Shown: piece by piece, positions 17,501 through 27,484 of the stretch
Layout: the number at the start of each line of letters is the position of its first letter
Position numbering within the stretch: position 1 is the stretch's first letter
Origin: Lobulomyces angularis
Lineage: Eukaryota > Chytridiomycota > Chytridiomycetes > Lobulomycetales > Lobulomycetaceae
NCBI GenBank assembly: GCA_027604685.1
Contig: JADHYX010000261.1
Location: forward strand, 1 to 30,680
Direction of reading: 5' to 3'
DNA: 30,680 nucleotides
Notes under the pieces: model-generated
Told to the model about the DNA's origin: nothing
The model's input: the letters and a program-made list of their open reading frames with translations, nothing else
Database searches by the model: none
Position numbers and translations under genes: made by a program

Positions 17501-17673
17501 GAATTTTAACAGTAAACAATAAGTTAACGTTAAGAAAAAAAGATGAAAGTGTTTCTAGAAATGATGGGACGTCAGCATCAGCTGGAACCGGGGGTTTAAT
17601 TCTAGAAGGTGCTTGCGACAAAAATTTTTACTTGGTTAGGAAGTTGTTATATAATCAAATGGCTGTTCTGTAA
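14532..17673 (+). CDS. CFT2: CPSF2 / Cft2, cleavage and polyadenylation factor 100-kDa subunit
   Basis: Fourteen exons join in phase to 827 residues (human CPSF2 is 782). The metallo-beta-lactamase fold opens with [13 protein letters not shown] and ILLDCG. Where the active CPSF73 paralogue has HxHxDH, this protein has HPDLKHLGAF, so the zinc site is degenerate, as expected for CPSF2. Further landmarks are [54 protein letters not shown], the beta-CASP region with EWMSERI and [20 protein letters not shown], then [10 protein letters not shown] and [10 protein letters not shown]. An acidic stretch ([12 protein letters not shown]) and a C-terminal domain ending [19 protein letters not shown] follow. 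The subunit acts with CPSF73 and symplekin in mRNA 3'-end cleavage in the nucleus. Exons: 14532-14683, 14754-14803, 14887-15079, 15125-15200, 15245-15446, 15493-15742, 15793-15873, 15904-16007, 16054-16601, 16646-16819, 16863-16962, 17008-17090, 17148-17377, 17433-17673. Confidence 0.94.
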
Positions 17674-17957
17674 AATTATAACTGTTCCTCTATGGACTTA
17701 GATACATTTAATTAAATTCTGCCTTTTCCTTAAGCCAAATAAAACTATTTCACTACTGTAGTTAACATTTCTTCCTTAAATTGAACTAAAAAAATGAGTT
17801 TTTAGTGGAAATTGAAATTCGATAAAACAAACAATATAAAATTTTTTTTTAAAATACATCCAAAGAAATATTAATGTTATGAACAAAATTTTATTTTATA
17901 TTTAATTTGGAAAATTTTTCTGGCCTTGTGAAACGAAGAAACTTCCCTTTGCACTAA

Positions 17958-19712
17958 ATGAATCAAGACCTTGGTTCATCAACATCCAAGGCAGCTTGGA
18001 CAAAATCATCAAATAGACGATGGTCTCGAAGAAAACTTATTTTTAGTAATAAAGACAGTGAAAAAGATTCCCCAAATGTTGATCGTAAAGACACTAAAGC
18101 AATTAAAAGTTTATTAGCTCAGGTGTTAGGTGTGAACCGCGAATTTTACTGGCAATCTTTGAAAGATTATATTATGGGAAAAATGGATAAAGTTGACTTT
18201 GATTCACTCGCGAAACATTATCTGGGAGAAAATTTTAGTATGTGTAAACTTTTTTTTTTTTAATTTTGTTACAAATTAATGCTTTTATTTTTTTATTTTA
18301 TTTTTCTGAATTATTTCAATTTTTAATTTTAATTTTAATTTTTTTTTAATGATCAAATGAAATTTTTTCAAAAAATTATTAATTTTTTTACCAATTTTTT
18401 TTTTTTTTAGTTCATTTACATAATAAGTTAATACTCGCAATTTTATTTAACGCGCAAAAGATAGTTCCTCCACCAAATGATCCTCCATCCAAAGATTTTA
18501 CTATTAATGGTGGAAGTTTGTTACCAGAATCGGAAATTTTGAACAATCCATTAATTGGAAAAAGAAAACAAGCTGAAACAACACTTTCCCCTATAGAATT
18601 AAAAAAGCGTATTCGACTACGAGAAATTATGACTTTGCCTCCTTCTGAAAGGGAGCGTATATCAAAATTACCATCCATATCAGTACGTTTATTATTTTGA
18701 AAAAAATTTTTGTTTTAACATTTCCTTTTAGCATCAAGAACCCTCTTATATACCCGCAATTCAACAAAAGGATCTGAGCCAAGTGATACCTGTGTTAGAA
18801 TGTAAAATTATTAAGTCAATTTCATATTAATATTAATTTAGTACTTGATCCCGCACCTAAAACATGCGTCGAATTACAAGATTTACCAAATAAGGAGATG
18901 ATAAGATCAAGAATGCGACTGATGGCGACACTTTCTGGCTTAAGTGATGCAGTCAGCAATGAATGTGTAGAATTGATGTCCTTTGCACTGGAGGTAGCTA
19001 ATTATTTATTTTTGAAAACATTAAGTTGCATTTTTAGTATCACTTAAAAAACATACTAGGAAACTGTTTGAATAAAGTGATGTTGGACCCATTATTACAT
19101 AATACTACAACTGAAATAGATGCTGTTATAGACTCTACTAATACATGCAGTACAACGCTTTCAACAAAAAATTCAGTGGATTCCAAACCTCCACCATATA
19201 TATTACCAATGATACCAAGCGTTGCATCAAAAAATACTGTTTCTGCGCAATCTATTGCCAAATTAAAACAAAATCATTTATCAAAAAATTCTAAAAGGAA
19301 TGGATTAACAATTGAAAATCTGGATTTTGCCTTTAGAATATCACCGCATCTAATATCAAAAAGTATTCCCGATATCCAATTAGCAGAGACCATCGCTTAC
19401 AGTTTAGAAGAAGAAGAAGATTTTTTTCTTGAAGATGGAAAGTTATCCTCAATAGAAAATGAAAATTCATTAAAAGAAACTGTTAATAAGTTGGAACATT
19501 CAGAAAATGGCTTTTCAGAACTTCCAAACTACACAAATCAACATGAACATAACAACAATAATTCTGAGGTACCCTTATATGAGAGTAACGTAAAAGTTAA
19601 AAAAAAGAATAACCAAATGTTGAAGGATACTTCAGATTTAATAAAGTCTGCTGTAAAAGAAAAGACGGCTGGTTTTGCTACGATAAATGGTTTAAAAAAT
19701 AGTCAAACTTGA
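17958..19712 (+). CDS. HFI1: Hfi1/Ada1 (TADA1), SAGA coactivator subunit
   Basis: Five exons (17958-18237, 18411-18682, 18732-18801, 18842-18993, 19038-19712) give 482 residues. The N-terminal SAGA-Ada1 region has KSLLAQVLGVNREFYWQSLKDYIMGK and, after the first intron, HNKLILAILFNAQ, matching the TADA1 pattern of a WxxLKxxxxGKxxxxEFD helix pair followed by HNxFLLAIL. The central histone-fold half reads MRLMATLSGLSDAVSNECV, then ALEYHLKNIL, equivalent to the TADA1 helix that pairs with TAF12. A moderately conserved IENLDFAFRISPHLI and an acidic, Asn-rich tail follow. In SAGA, Ada1 is a structural subunit. The gene lies 284 bp after CPSF2 on the same strand. Intron 1 (173 nt, poly-T rich) is the longest intron modelled in this window. 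Confidence 0.88.
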
Positions 19713-20437
19713 AATTAATATTTCAAAGCAAAATAAAAAAAAAAAATAAAATAAAAGTATATCTCAATATATATATTATATATATAATAATGAAAAAAAA
19801 AAAAAAAAAAAATTAATTAATAATTTTATGTAGGAAATTTTAATATTAAGTTAATTAATAGAATAGTAAATTTAATATTTTTGAAAAAATTTGATTGTGT
19901 GGAATTTTAAAATGTCCGAAGTCCGCGAAATGTACAAATTTGGATAACTATTGAGCCTTAGTTTGATACTCTGTTGAGTTGGCCGTTGAGCATAATAGGA
20001 CTACGATAGGGCAGCAATGAAGATGATCATAAGTGCAACAGAGCAATTGGCTCTAAATGATGTAATGAGTTGAGTCAAAGTGCGATTAAGCTTATATCAG
20101 CACATTCTTTTACTGCCAATTACACATTGAATCTATTTTAGCCGTATTTGTAACAGTTGGTATTGGTATTTTATCATCTGTTATTATTTTATAAATCTTT
20201 GTGTTTTTTTTTCTATTTTCTGGAGATTTCTAATACAAAGCTTGGAGGCACTAATTCCCGCCTTCCGCTGAATTTTCCATTTGGTTTTATTTATAAGTAC
20301 TGCAACTCAAGTATGATTTTTATTTAAAAATTTAAATTCTTCTTCAAAAATCTCATTGACCTGATACTAATTACCCTCTACTACCTAAACTACTTTAACA
20401 AATCTGAATATCTTAACAATTTTGTAAAAGTCAAAAA
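19713..20437. other. intergenic region, HFI1 to P450
   Basis: The first 150 bp are A/T homopolymer and TA repeats (around 19765-19790). A stretch at about 19915-20120 is noticeably less AT-rich, has no long open frame and repeats GTTGAG/TTGAG several times. The last 300 bp are the presumed P450 promoter. No RNA gene could be identified with confidence. Confidence 0.4.
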
Positions 20438-22521
20438 ATGAATTCCTCCTACCTGACTGAAACGCTCCAATACACCCCACATATTTTAATAAAGTCAATT
20501 CAATCTACAAACCTAACTTTCACTTCAGTATTTACTGTTTGTTTTTCTATCTTCTTTCTAAAAATAGCCTCATCTTATTACAGTGGTAGAGCAATTTATA
20601 ACAAAAAACTATCACAGTTACCGGTTTATAAAGGGTATCCTATTTTGGGTGCATTACCTGAATTCATCACTTATTCGGTATTTTTTTAATTTTTTTCTTT
20701 TTTTTTTTTTAATTAAATAAAAAAAAAAAAACAAATAAAAAAAAAAAACCAAATTTTGTTTCTTTTTTTCTAACCTTTTTTTTTTTTACAAAAAAAAAAA
20801 TGATAAAATAAAGCTAAGGTTAAAGTTAGATGAATTGTTACTTAAAATGCGTGTAGATGGTGACTCTGCAAGATATACTATTCCTCTGTTTCAAGAGACT
20901 GGAATTACAACTTGTGACCCCCAATTGGCGAAAGCTGTTTTTACTAGCAGCAATTTTGTGAGAGGGACATATTTTCAAACTGCGTTCACCGGAATCAGTA
21001 AATACAGCTTATTTATTATTCCTACAAACAATCCAGAAAACTATAAAGTTTGGAAAAAGCATAGAAAAAGTCTACAGGTAATATTTTTTTTTTTTAAATT
21101 ATTTATTAAAAAAAAAAAATATTGCTTTTTTTTAATTACAGCCAGCATTTGGACCATCTCATTTAAAACACTCTTTTGAAGCTACCAACGATATTTGCAA
21201 TACTTTATTTAAAAAAACCTGGCCTGAAACTATAAAACAAAACGGAACTCAGATAAATATTCATCAACACTTTAGTTGCGTCTCTGCCGATGTGATGTAT
21301 GTTTTAAATTTTAACTGGAAAATTTTTTATTAATATTCTGTATAAAAAATAATTTTTTCAGTGGAAAGGTTGCATTTTCTTACGAGTTTGAGTTTTCTAA
21401 AAAAGTTAGCGATAAAAATCCAGAAGTTTTACAAGTACTTCATGATATTGAAATTATTGGTGGAACTGTTGCCAAGGTAATGAAAGAATAGTTTGAAAAA
21501 GTATAATTAACATGCACCGCAATTGTAGCGTCCAATATTTCAATTTTTGTGGAAATATTATAACGTTCGAACCTCTGATATCCAAGATTCCATCACCCGC
21601 ATATATTCGTTTTTAGATCATGTTATTCAAAAAAAGAAAGATTTCTTAGCCGTCAATTCTAATATAGACAAGAAAAATATGGATGTATTGGACCGTTTAC
21701 TTTTGGAAGGTTCTGGAGAAGGAGACGATAAATCTAAAGTTTTTAGTGATGCAGAATTAAAAGATGAGATTTTAGGTTTTTTCTTTGCTGGGCATGAAAC
21801 AAGTAAGATAACTTTGAAACAAGTGAAGGTTTGTATTTATGATATTTTTTTAAAGGTGCCAACACAATGACTTTAGCAGTTCTGGAGCTTTGTTATCATC
21901 CAGATATACTCTTAAAGTTTAGACAAGAAGTTGACCAAGTATTTAATGATGCAGGTTCAATCACATATGAAAACCTTTCCAATCTGAAATATGCTGAAAA
22001 ATTTCTCAAAGAAGTGCAAAGGTACTGTGATTTAATGGATTTTTATATTTTATGAATTCTTATTATTTGTTATCTTTATTTAGGCTACATCCAACGGTTC
22101 CGCTAAACTCGAGAATTTGTGTGAAGGATAGTGATGTAGGGAACACGAAAATATATAAAGGGGAGGAAATAATGGTAGATATCATATCTCTCCATATAAA
22201 CGAAAAGTACTGGGTGGAACCTCTCAAATTTTTACCTGAAAGATGGACAGACGAATTTGTTCCAGTTCCTGGATCGTACATGCCTTTTGGTGAAGGAATT
22301 ACAAATTGTATTGGTCAAAAGTTAGCATGGATTGAAATGAAATTAACATTATCATTATTGGTAAAATTAAATTATTTAATACATTTATTGTTTTAATTTG
22401 ATATTAAAAGGTTCAACAATACGATTTTACCCTTGTCAAAGACCAAGATCTTACTCCTGTGAATAGCATCACTATGGGATTAAAGAATGGACTACTTCTA
22501 AATATAAATCAACGTGCTTGA
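20438..22521 (+). CDS. cytochrome P450 monooxygenase
   Basis: Eight exons (20438-20677, 20814-21077, 21142-21296, 21362-21476, 21529-21802, 21856-22021, 22084-22360, 22411-22521) join in phase to 533 residues. A hydrophobic segment at about residues 28-45 is the N-terminal ER anchor. A Pro-rich hinge region (LPVYKGYPILGALPEF) follows. The I-helix oxygen-binding motif is AGHETS, completed across the exon 5/6 junction. The K-helix ExxR is EVQR at the exon 6/7 junction. The PERF-type motif is PERW. The heme loop is FGEGITNCIGQ, with the Cys thiolate ligand present but Thr where most P450s have Arg (FxxGxRxCxG). General layout is CYP4/CYP5-class microsomal, needing an NADPH reductase. Substrate cannot be predicted. 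Confidence 0.93.
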
Positions 22522-23378
22522 AATTCTCATTTTAATAACAAGTTATAACAATATATATTATTATTTTTTTTTTTTTTTTTTGATTTTTAGTTTTTAAATA
22601 AATATTATTTTTATCAAAGCATTATAAATCCTTAAACTTGCAACTCATTTCATATTATAATTTTAAATAGATAATTTTCCCTTAATAGTTTTCGCTATTT
22701 TTCTTTTTTAATTGGTGTACTAAATAATGCATTAATGGTTACAAGCAAATTGCTTGAATAGCTGTGGCGCAGCATGGTTTAATTGAAAATTTTTTTTTTT
22801 TTTTTTTTTTTAACTTTGCACAAAAAGGGAGTTTTTGATGAAAAGTTTTTTGCAACGTAGACTTTTCAGTATGCTCTATTTTTAATATTACAAATACTCA
22901 AGAGCCTCGTATCTGTCTGGTGCTGAACTTTTTCAAGGCATTTAGATTCGTTGTTTGGCATACATTTTTAATACAACATAAAAAATCAATTTTGAACTTT
23001 TTATCTACTATTGTTCTACATTTCTTAAATCCTTTTTTTTTTTTTTGTTAACAATTCACTTGTTATTTAAATTCAATTTTTATTTCCAAATTAAATGAAA
23101 TTAAAATTCTAAATTGAAATTTAATTTAGTCTAAAAGGTTTCAATTTTTATTAAAGAAATTTCAATGGAATTTTTTTTAAATGATTATATAGTTTACATC
23201 TAATATGACCAAGCAACAGATTTATGAACCATGTTAAAAACATTCTTTTCATCCATCACATCTTACTAAAAAGAAATTTTCTGAAAAAAAAAAAAAAAAA
23301 AATTGGAATTTTACATCAAAAATTTTAAATTTTATCCTACTCTAAATTTTTACAAATAATAAATAAATATTTATCAAA
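22522..23378. other. intergenic region, P450 to AC19
   Basis: 857 bp of A/T-rich spacer with poly-T at 22566-22582 and 22790-22811 and poly-A at 23285-23301. No exon with a recognisable protein was found on either strand. A TGATGA at 22836-22841 and a CTGA at 22923-22926 are the only RNA-gene-like signals and are weak. Confidence 0.45.
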
Positions 23379-23817
23379 ATGAGTGCAATGTTAGAACCTG
23401 GTCAAATCATAACAACTTTTGGTCCAAAAGTTCAACTGTTGGAGCAAAATGAAAATGATGATTCTTGTGCAACTTTTCAGATAAAGGATGAAGATCATAC
23501 CTTGGGAAATTCTTTAAGATACATGTTAATGAAAAAGTAAACAAATAATTTTTGTCTCCCATTTTCCTTTTAATTTTTTTTTATTTGTTTTCCTTAGTCC
23601 AAATGTTACTTTGGCAGGTTACTCACTTCCACATCCAAGTGAAGCTAGATTTAATTTAAGGATTCAAACAGATGGCACTATAAAACCTTTGGATGCTTTA
23701 AATAAAGGGTTAGACGATTTGATAGATATGTTTCAAGAAATTTATGATAAATTCGATTATAAACTTAAATTAAAAGACTATATTCTTGAGGAGGACGCTG
23801 AACCTGACGCAGAATAG
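23379..23817 (+). CDS. RPC19: RNA polymerases I and III subunit AC19 (Rpc19)
   Basis: Two exons (23379-23536, 23598-23817) give 125 residues, slightly shorter than the yeast protein (about 140), the difference being a short N-terminus. The archaeal Rpb11/RpoL-type dimerisation domain is clear: CATFQIKDEDHTLGNSLRYM then, after the 61-nt intron, KNPNVTLAGYSLPHPSEA, RFNLRIQT and DALNKGLDDL. AC19 pairs with AC40 in the assembly platform of RNA polymerases I and III. HPSEA together with DxxHTLGNxLRY separates AC19 from Rpb11. The C-terminus is acidic. The second start codon (23388) is less likely than the first because the first sits directly after an AT-rich leader. Confidence 0.93.
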
Positions 23818-24190
23818 CTGTTTCTTTTTTTTTTTATTTTTATAATAATAATTTATTTATTTTTTATTTAGAGGTTTTTTCTTATTTTTTATTTTTAAAT
23901 TTTTATACTTTAATGTTTTGTATAATTTAAGTAACTGTACACTGTTTATATTGGAAAAGTATAAAGACTTAATAAAGAAATTGTACCATTTTTAATATCA
24001 AACACGTAGTATAGCATTAATGACTTAACAATTCAGTAATGAATTATCATGCGATATTCACTCTCTATATTTTCAATATCCTTTTTTGTTTTCTGCAGTT
24101 TTTCTTTTTTTTATTTCATGTTTTTGTTCTAATGGGGAATCTGATAAACTTCTTTTTTGTGCTTGAAGCTTTCTCTGAAGATGCACACCA
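23818..24190. other. spacer downstream of AC19
   Basis: The AC19 3' region is T-rich with many TATTTAT motifs up to about 23950. Beyond that is unremarkable A/T-rich sequence up to the possible small gene at 24191. No signal was recognised. Confidence 0.5.
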
Positions 24191-24420
24191 ACAAAATTAA
24201 TGGGTAACTAGTATTTTAAAAAATGGAGAAGAGAATTTTTTTTAACAAAAATGTACAGGAAAATTCAAGCAATACCCATTCACTATTTTTTCTTTCTTTA
24301 GGTGGAGTTCCTTCCAATTTATTACTACCTCTGTTTTCCCATGTAAAAAAACTTAGATTGGGTAGTTCTTTAAATATGAGAGTATGTCTAAAGTATAAGA
24401 ATAAAATAAAATAAAATTAT
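24191..24420 (+). CDS. possible tiny two-exon protein
   Basis: Near 24180 an ATG begins a short exon (MHTNKIN) that ends at a GGTAACT donor near 24202. The TTTCTTTCTTTAG acceptor at 24300 resumes in phase as GGVPSNLLLPLFSHVKKLRL and continues to a stop near 24420, giving about 44 basic residues. Removing the intron avoids three stop codons, and the acceptor has a good pyrimidine tract. A different ATG at 24223 would start inside this intron. I do not recognise the product. It may be a small mitochondrial or ribosome-associated protein, or not a gene. Confidence 0.25.
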
Positions 24421-24454
24421 AGTTAAAACTTTGAGAAATATTTTTTTATTTTAA

Positions 24455-24935
24455 CTACTCTCCGATCTTTTTCAAACTTGCTCCTTGAAATCCTGAAAGA
24501 AAAAAAAATTTTTGAATTAAGATTAACCATAAAAAACTTTTTTTTTTTTTAAGTACCAGGGTTTATAGTTACTTGTAACAAATCTTTGAAAAGTCTGACT
24601 TCCGCATTGATTAAGAATAAAATATCGCCTTCATTAATTAAATTTGCAAATTCAACTTTGTTTAGCAAATAAAAACGGCTGCTTAGCAAAAGCAATTTTT
24701 TTTTTTAAATCTTACAGCCATATAAATTTAGCACAACCGATCCTGATTTATCAGCAATCCAAAAAAAACTATTATCTATCAGGTCGATAGTTAAAATTAA
24801 ACTTTTTTTTTTCATTATGTACATACAAGACTTCTCTAATACAATCACCTCCAATACGATTCCTTTTGACGGTGGTACCAGAGAACATATACTTACAGGT
24901 GGTTGACTATTTAAAACTTTTATATTGCTGGTCAT
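24455..24935 (-). CDS. single-domain OB-fold protein, SOSS-B / NABP (hSSB)-like
   Basis: Four exons (24935-24827, 24775-24716, 24655-24557, 24492-24455) give 101 residues. After a short N-terminus the order is IVLEVIVLEKS, SFFWIADKSGSVVLNLY, EGDILFLINAEVRLFKDLL, QVTINPG, LKKIGE and stop. This matches the OB fold of human NABP1/NABP2 strand by strand: their LIFIVLE, KVADKTGSI, PGDIIRLTKGYASVFKG, LTLYTGRGG and LQKIGEF segments. These proteins bind single-stranded DNA in the SOSS repair complex. This copy ends right after KIGE and lacks the Pro-rich tail of the animal proteins. It shares a 179-bp divergent promoter with the PPR gene. The N-terminal 25 residues could contain an unresolved splice, since GTAAGT occurs in-frame, but reading through is the only version that keeps phase. 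Confidence 0.78.
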
Positions 24936-25114
24936 CTAAAGTTAGCAACTTATTTCATATGTATGGTTAAATTTTTTTTAGTGTAACAGCAAAAAAATAA
25001 ACTTAAACAACAAAATTGATTAATACAGAAAAATACCCCATTTTAGTAGGTTAAAGAATTGTTATCAACTGTGGTACAATATCCTGCTACTGTATTACTT
25101 TTAATTAACCTTGC
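24936..25114. promoter_or_regulatory. bidirectional promoter, SOSS-B-like / PPR genes
   Basis: The two start codons face away from each other and are 179 bp apart, so both promoters must lie here. The sequence is A/T-rich with a poly-T run at 24971-24979 and no clear TATA box on either side. Function is inferred from position only. Confidence 0.4.
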
Positions 25115-27034
25115 ATGCGAAGTGGTTTAGTTCTTTTCAAACCAAGTTTAACCATTGTAAAAACTAAACCTTTTAGACGAAAAACCGAAGATAGTATAAT
25201 CCTTGTAGCTGCTTCAACCAGAAAAAATGCTCCTTTTACAATCAGTTATGATAAATTCGATACCACATCCAAATTTCTGAGTTTCGGAATGTTTATACCC
25301 CAAATTATACCAAAATTTCAACAAAAAACCTTGCAGTTTTTAGCAGGTATTTTGATTTGTATTTATTTCTTTATTAATTTTCAAATAATATTTTTAGCGC
25401 ATTTACCCACGTTCGATTCAAGGGTTGAATTAAGCTTTTCGGAGACTTTAAAGCTATTAATCAATTCAATAGATAAATCTGATTATTTTTATACACATGA
25501 TCCGTGGCAGATTTACTTGAGTATTTCAAATTCTCAAAATAATTCTTTTTTTGTAAAACAAATACCAAGATTCACGTTTTCCAAAATACTCAATTATTTG
25601 AACATACATGTATTGAGTGGTCAAACCTGTATTGATAGGATGAACATAATAATTGTTGATATGATTATTTTGTCAAATATCATCCTGGAAAATTTTGAAT
25701 TGAAGCTGTATTTTAATGCTTTCATAAAGTTTAAGTTATTTGCAAATGAATTTAAAAAATATAAAGAAACTGATTATGAGGCTATGTTCGAAACGTTTAT
25801 GAATTTAAAATATACTCTAAACAATAGTTTAAAGTCAAAAACTAACTCAAGGGGAAATCTTATCAAAGACAATATTTTCACTTACAGCAAAGATATTCTC
25901 ATTCTAAAAAATTTGTTAAAGTTTTTTAAATTTATATTGAAAAATTACATTGGCTTCCAAAATACAAGAGATATGAAACTTTTGAATTTTGTTTCCAAGA
26001 ATGTGTTGGAATTAAGGGATTTGATTAATTTCACTATCAAAGATGAAAATTTAAAATTAAGTCTACATAAAGAGCTTTTTGAAGAAATTATTGAATTGAT
26101 TTTGAATTCGTATTATAATTTATCAAAGTATCATAAAGTAATATTGTTATTTTCTACATTGGAAAATCCTTCGCAATATATGTTTAACGTAACCTTTCAG
26201 TCTTTAGCAGCATTAAAATTGAAACGCATTCCAAAATATGGTACTGTATATAGAAATAAAAGACTGGAAAGCTCTAGCAACGCTGATGGTGTAATATACC
26301 CTACCGTCATTGTTTCGGATATGTATGAAAAGCTACAATTAAATTTCGGTATGACCACTATTCATACACCAGTTTTTAAAAATCTGATAAAAGCTTTAAG
26401 ATATTGCAGAGAGTTATCTTTTGCAGAGGAAATTTTTTTTAATGATATGATAAAAAATAATGTGATTCCAGATTTTGATACATTTCTTTTACTAATTGAC
26501 TGGTATATCGCAAAAAGTTACTGGAGCGACGCGTATAGGCTTATAGAACATCAAGTAAAATTGTTGCAGGAAAACAACAGTGTTGACAAAATCAATTTTT
26601 TATTTGAAACGATTTTAAAGAGTTTGATATTAAAAAAAGATTTAAAAGTTGCAAATTTATTTTTAATTAAATGGAGAAATTTTAACAGATTCAAAGGTTT
26701 TAGCGATATTCGACCAACTCGCAATAGCTATTATTTTATGTTGGACTTTTGCTTAAAAAGTCTTAAGTACACTTCTTTAAAAAAATTGAGGATGCAGGAA
26801 AATTTTAGCTATCCAAAGTATACCTTTCAAACATATTCAAGGATGTGTTTTGATGGCTATCAACTTTCTTTTGAATTTGAAAAGTCCATTTTAAATCTCT
26901 TATTAAAGCTTGATGTGAAGAAAGATAGCAATGCCAAAGAAAAGAGGAAGGTGTTGTTAAATAGATTCTATAATCGGTTCAAAGTTGCAATTAAAATTGA
27001 TAAAGAAGGAAATAAAAAGAAAATTAAAGTCTAG
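25115..27034 (+). CDS. pentatricopeptide-repeat (PPR) protein, probably mitochondrial
   Basis: Two exons (25115-25346, 25398-27034) give 622 residues. Intron 25347-25397 is 51 nt and stop-free, so unspliced translation adds 17 hydrophobic residues (GILICIYFFINF...) that are typical of translated poly-T intron, not of protein. The N-terminus is basic and free of acidic residues for 24 positions (MRSGLVLFKPSLTIVKTKPFRRK), as in a mitochondrial presequence. Helical repeats fill the rest. The clearest PPR is near residues 420-455: FKNLIKALRYCRELSFAEEIF, then DMIKNNVIPDFDTFLLLIDWY, followed by SDAYRLIE. That is the 35-residue PPR pattern. Such proteins bind organellar RNA for processing, stability or translation. 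The particular yeast relative is not identifiable by eye. Confidence 0.72.
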   Translation: MRSGLVLFKPSLTIVKTKPFRRKTEDSIILVAASTRKNAPFTISYDKFDTTSKFLSFGMFIPQIIPKFQQKTLQFLAGILICIYFFINFQIIFLAHLPTFDSRVELSFSETLKLLINSIDKSDYFYTHDPWQIYLSISNSQNNSFFVKQIPRFTFSKILNYLNIHVLSGQTCIDRMNIIIVDMIILSNIILENFELKLYFNAFIKFKLFANEFKKYKETDYEAMFETFMNLKYTLNNSLKSKTNSRGNLIKDNIFTYSKDILILKNLLKFFKFILKNYIGFQNTRDMKLLNFVSKNVLELRDLINFTIKDENLKLSLHKELFEEIIELILNSYYNLSKYHKVILLFSTLENPSQYMFNVTFQSLAALKLKRIPKYGTVYRNKRLESSSNADGVIYPTVIVSDMYEKLQLNFGMTTIHTPVFKNLIKALRYCRELSFAEEIFFNDMIKNNVIPDFDTFLLLIDWYIAKSYWSDAYRLIEHQVKLLQENNSVDKINFLFETILKSLILKKDLKVANLFLIKWRNFNRFKGFSDIRPTRNSYYFMLDFCLKSLKYTSLKKLRMQENFSYPKYTFQTYSRMCFDGYQLSFEFEKSILNLLLKLDVKKDSNAKEKRKVLLNRFYNRFKVAIKIDKEGNKKKIKV

Positions 27035-27396
27035 ATTTTACGTTTATTTAATAATAGTATAAAATTGAACACTAGCGGTGTTACTGATTGATTCAGGTAC
27101 CTTATTGCATACCTCAGCACGTCTACACATAGGTGATTTAACTTGTTGAAAAGAAGATCCCCTTTTTTTCCTAAAACGAATAGCTGAATATTATCGGATT
27201 TTGGTTGTTTTGGATCTGTTGCTGATGCTTTTTCTTTCTTTAAACAAGGATATAGGATGTTCCAGTGCAAAAGTTTATAAGCTTCTTATTGCCACAAAGA
27301 GCAATTACAAAGAACAAGCAGAAAGTTGGGAAAAAAGTTTCATTTTTTTATATAATGTACAGATTTTGATTGATTTGTAGATTTTTTTTCTATCAT
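27031..27396 (-). CDS. hypothetical 80-residue protein, overlapping the PPR stop codon
   Basis: Exon 27396-27361 (MIEKKSTNQSKS) can be joined in phase to exon 27237-27031 across a 123-nt GT-AG intron. The second exon is relatively AT-poor and reads KEKASATDPKQPKSDNIQLF, FVLGKKGDLLFNKLNHLCVDVLR and on to a hydrophobic C-terminus, stopping at TAG 27033-27031. A variant splice using GTATGC after VLR would change the tail and stop at 27044. No family recognised. The N-terminal exon is uncertain. The 30 bases or so before the stop could be UTR if the variant is right. Confidence 0.4.
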
Positions 27397-27484
27397 TTTA
27401 AAGAAGTTTTAGCATCTGAAAAAAAAAAAAAAAAAGGAAAAAAAAACAAAAAAAATTTAAAAAATTTTGTAACTACAATTTTTA

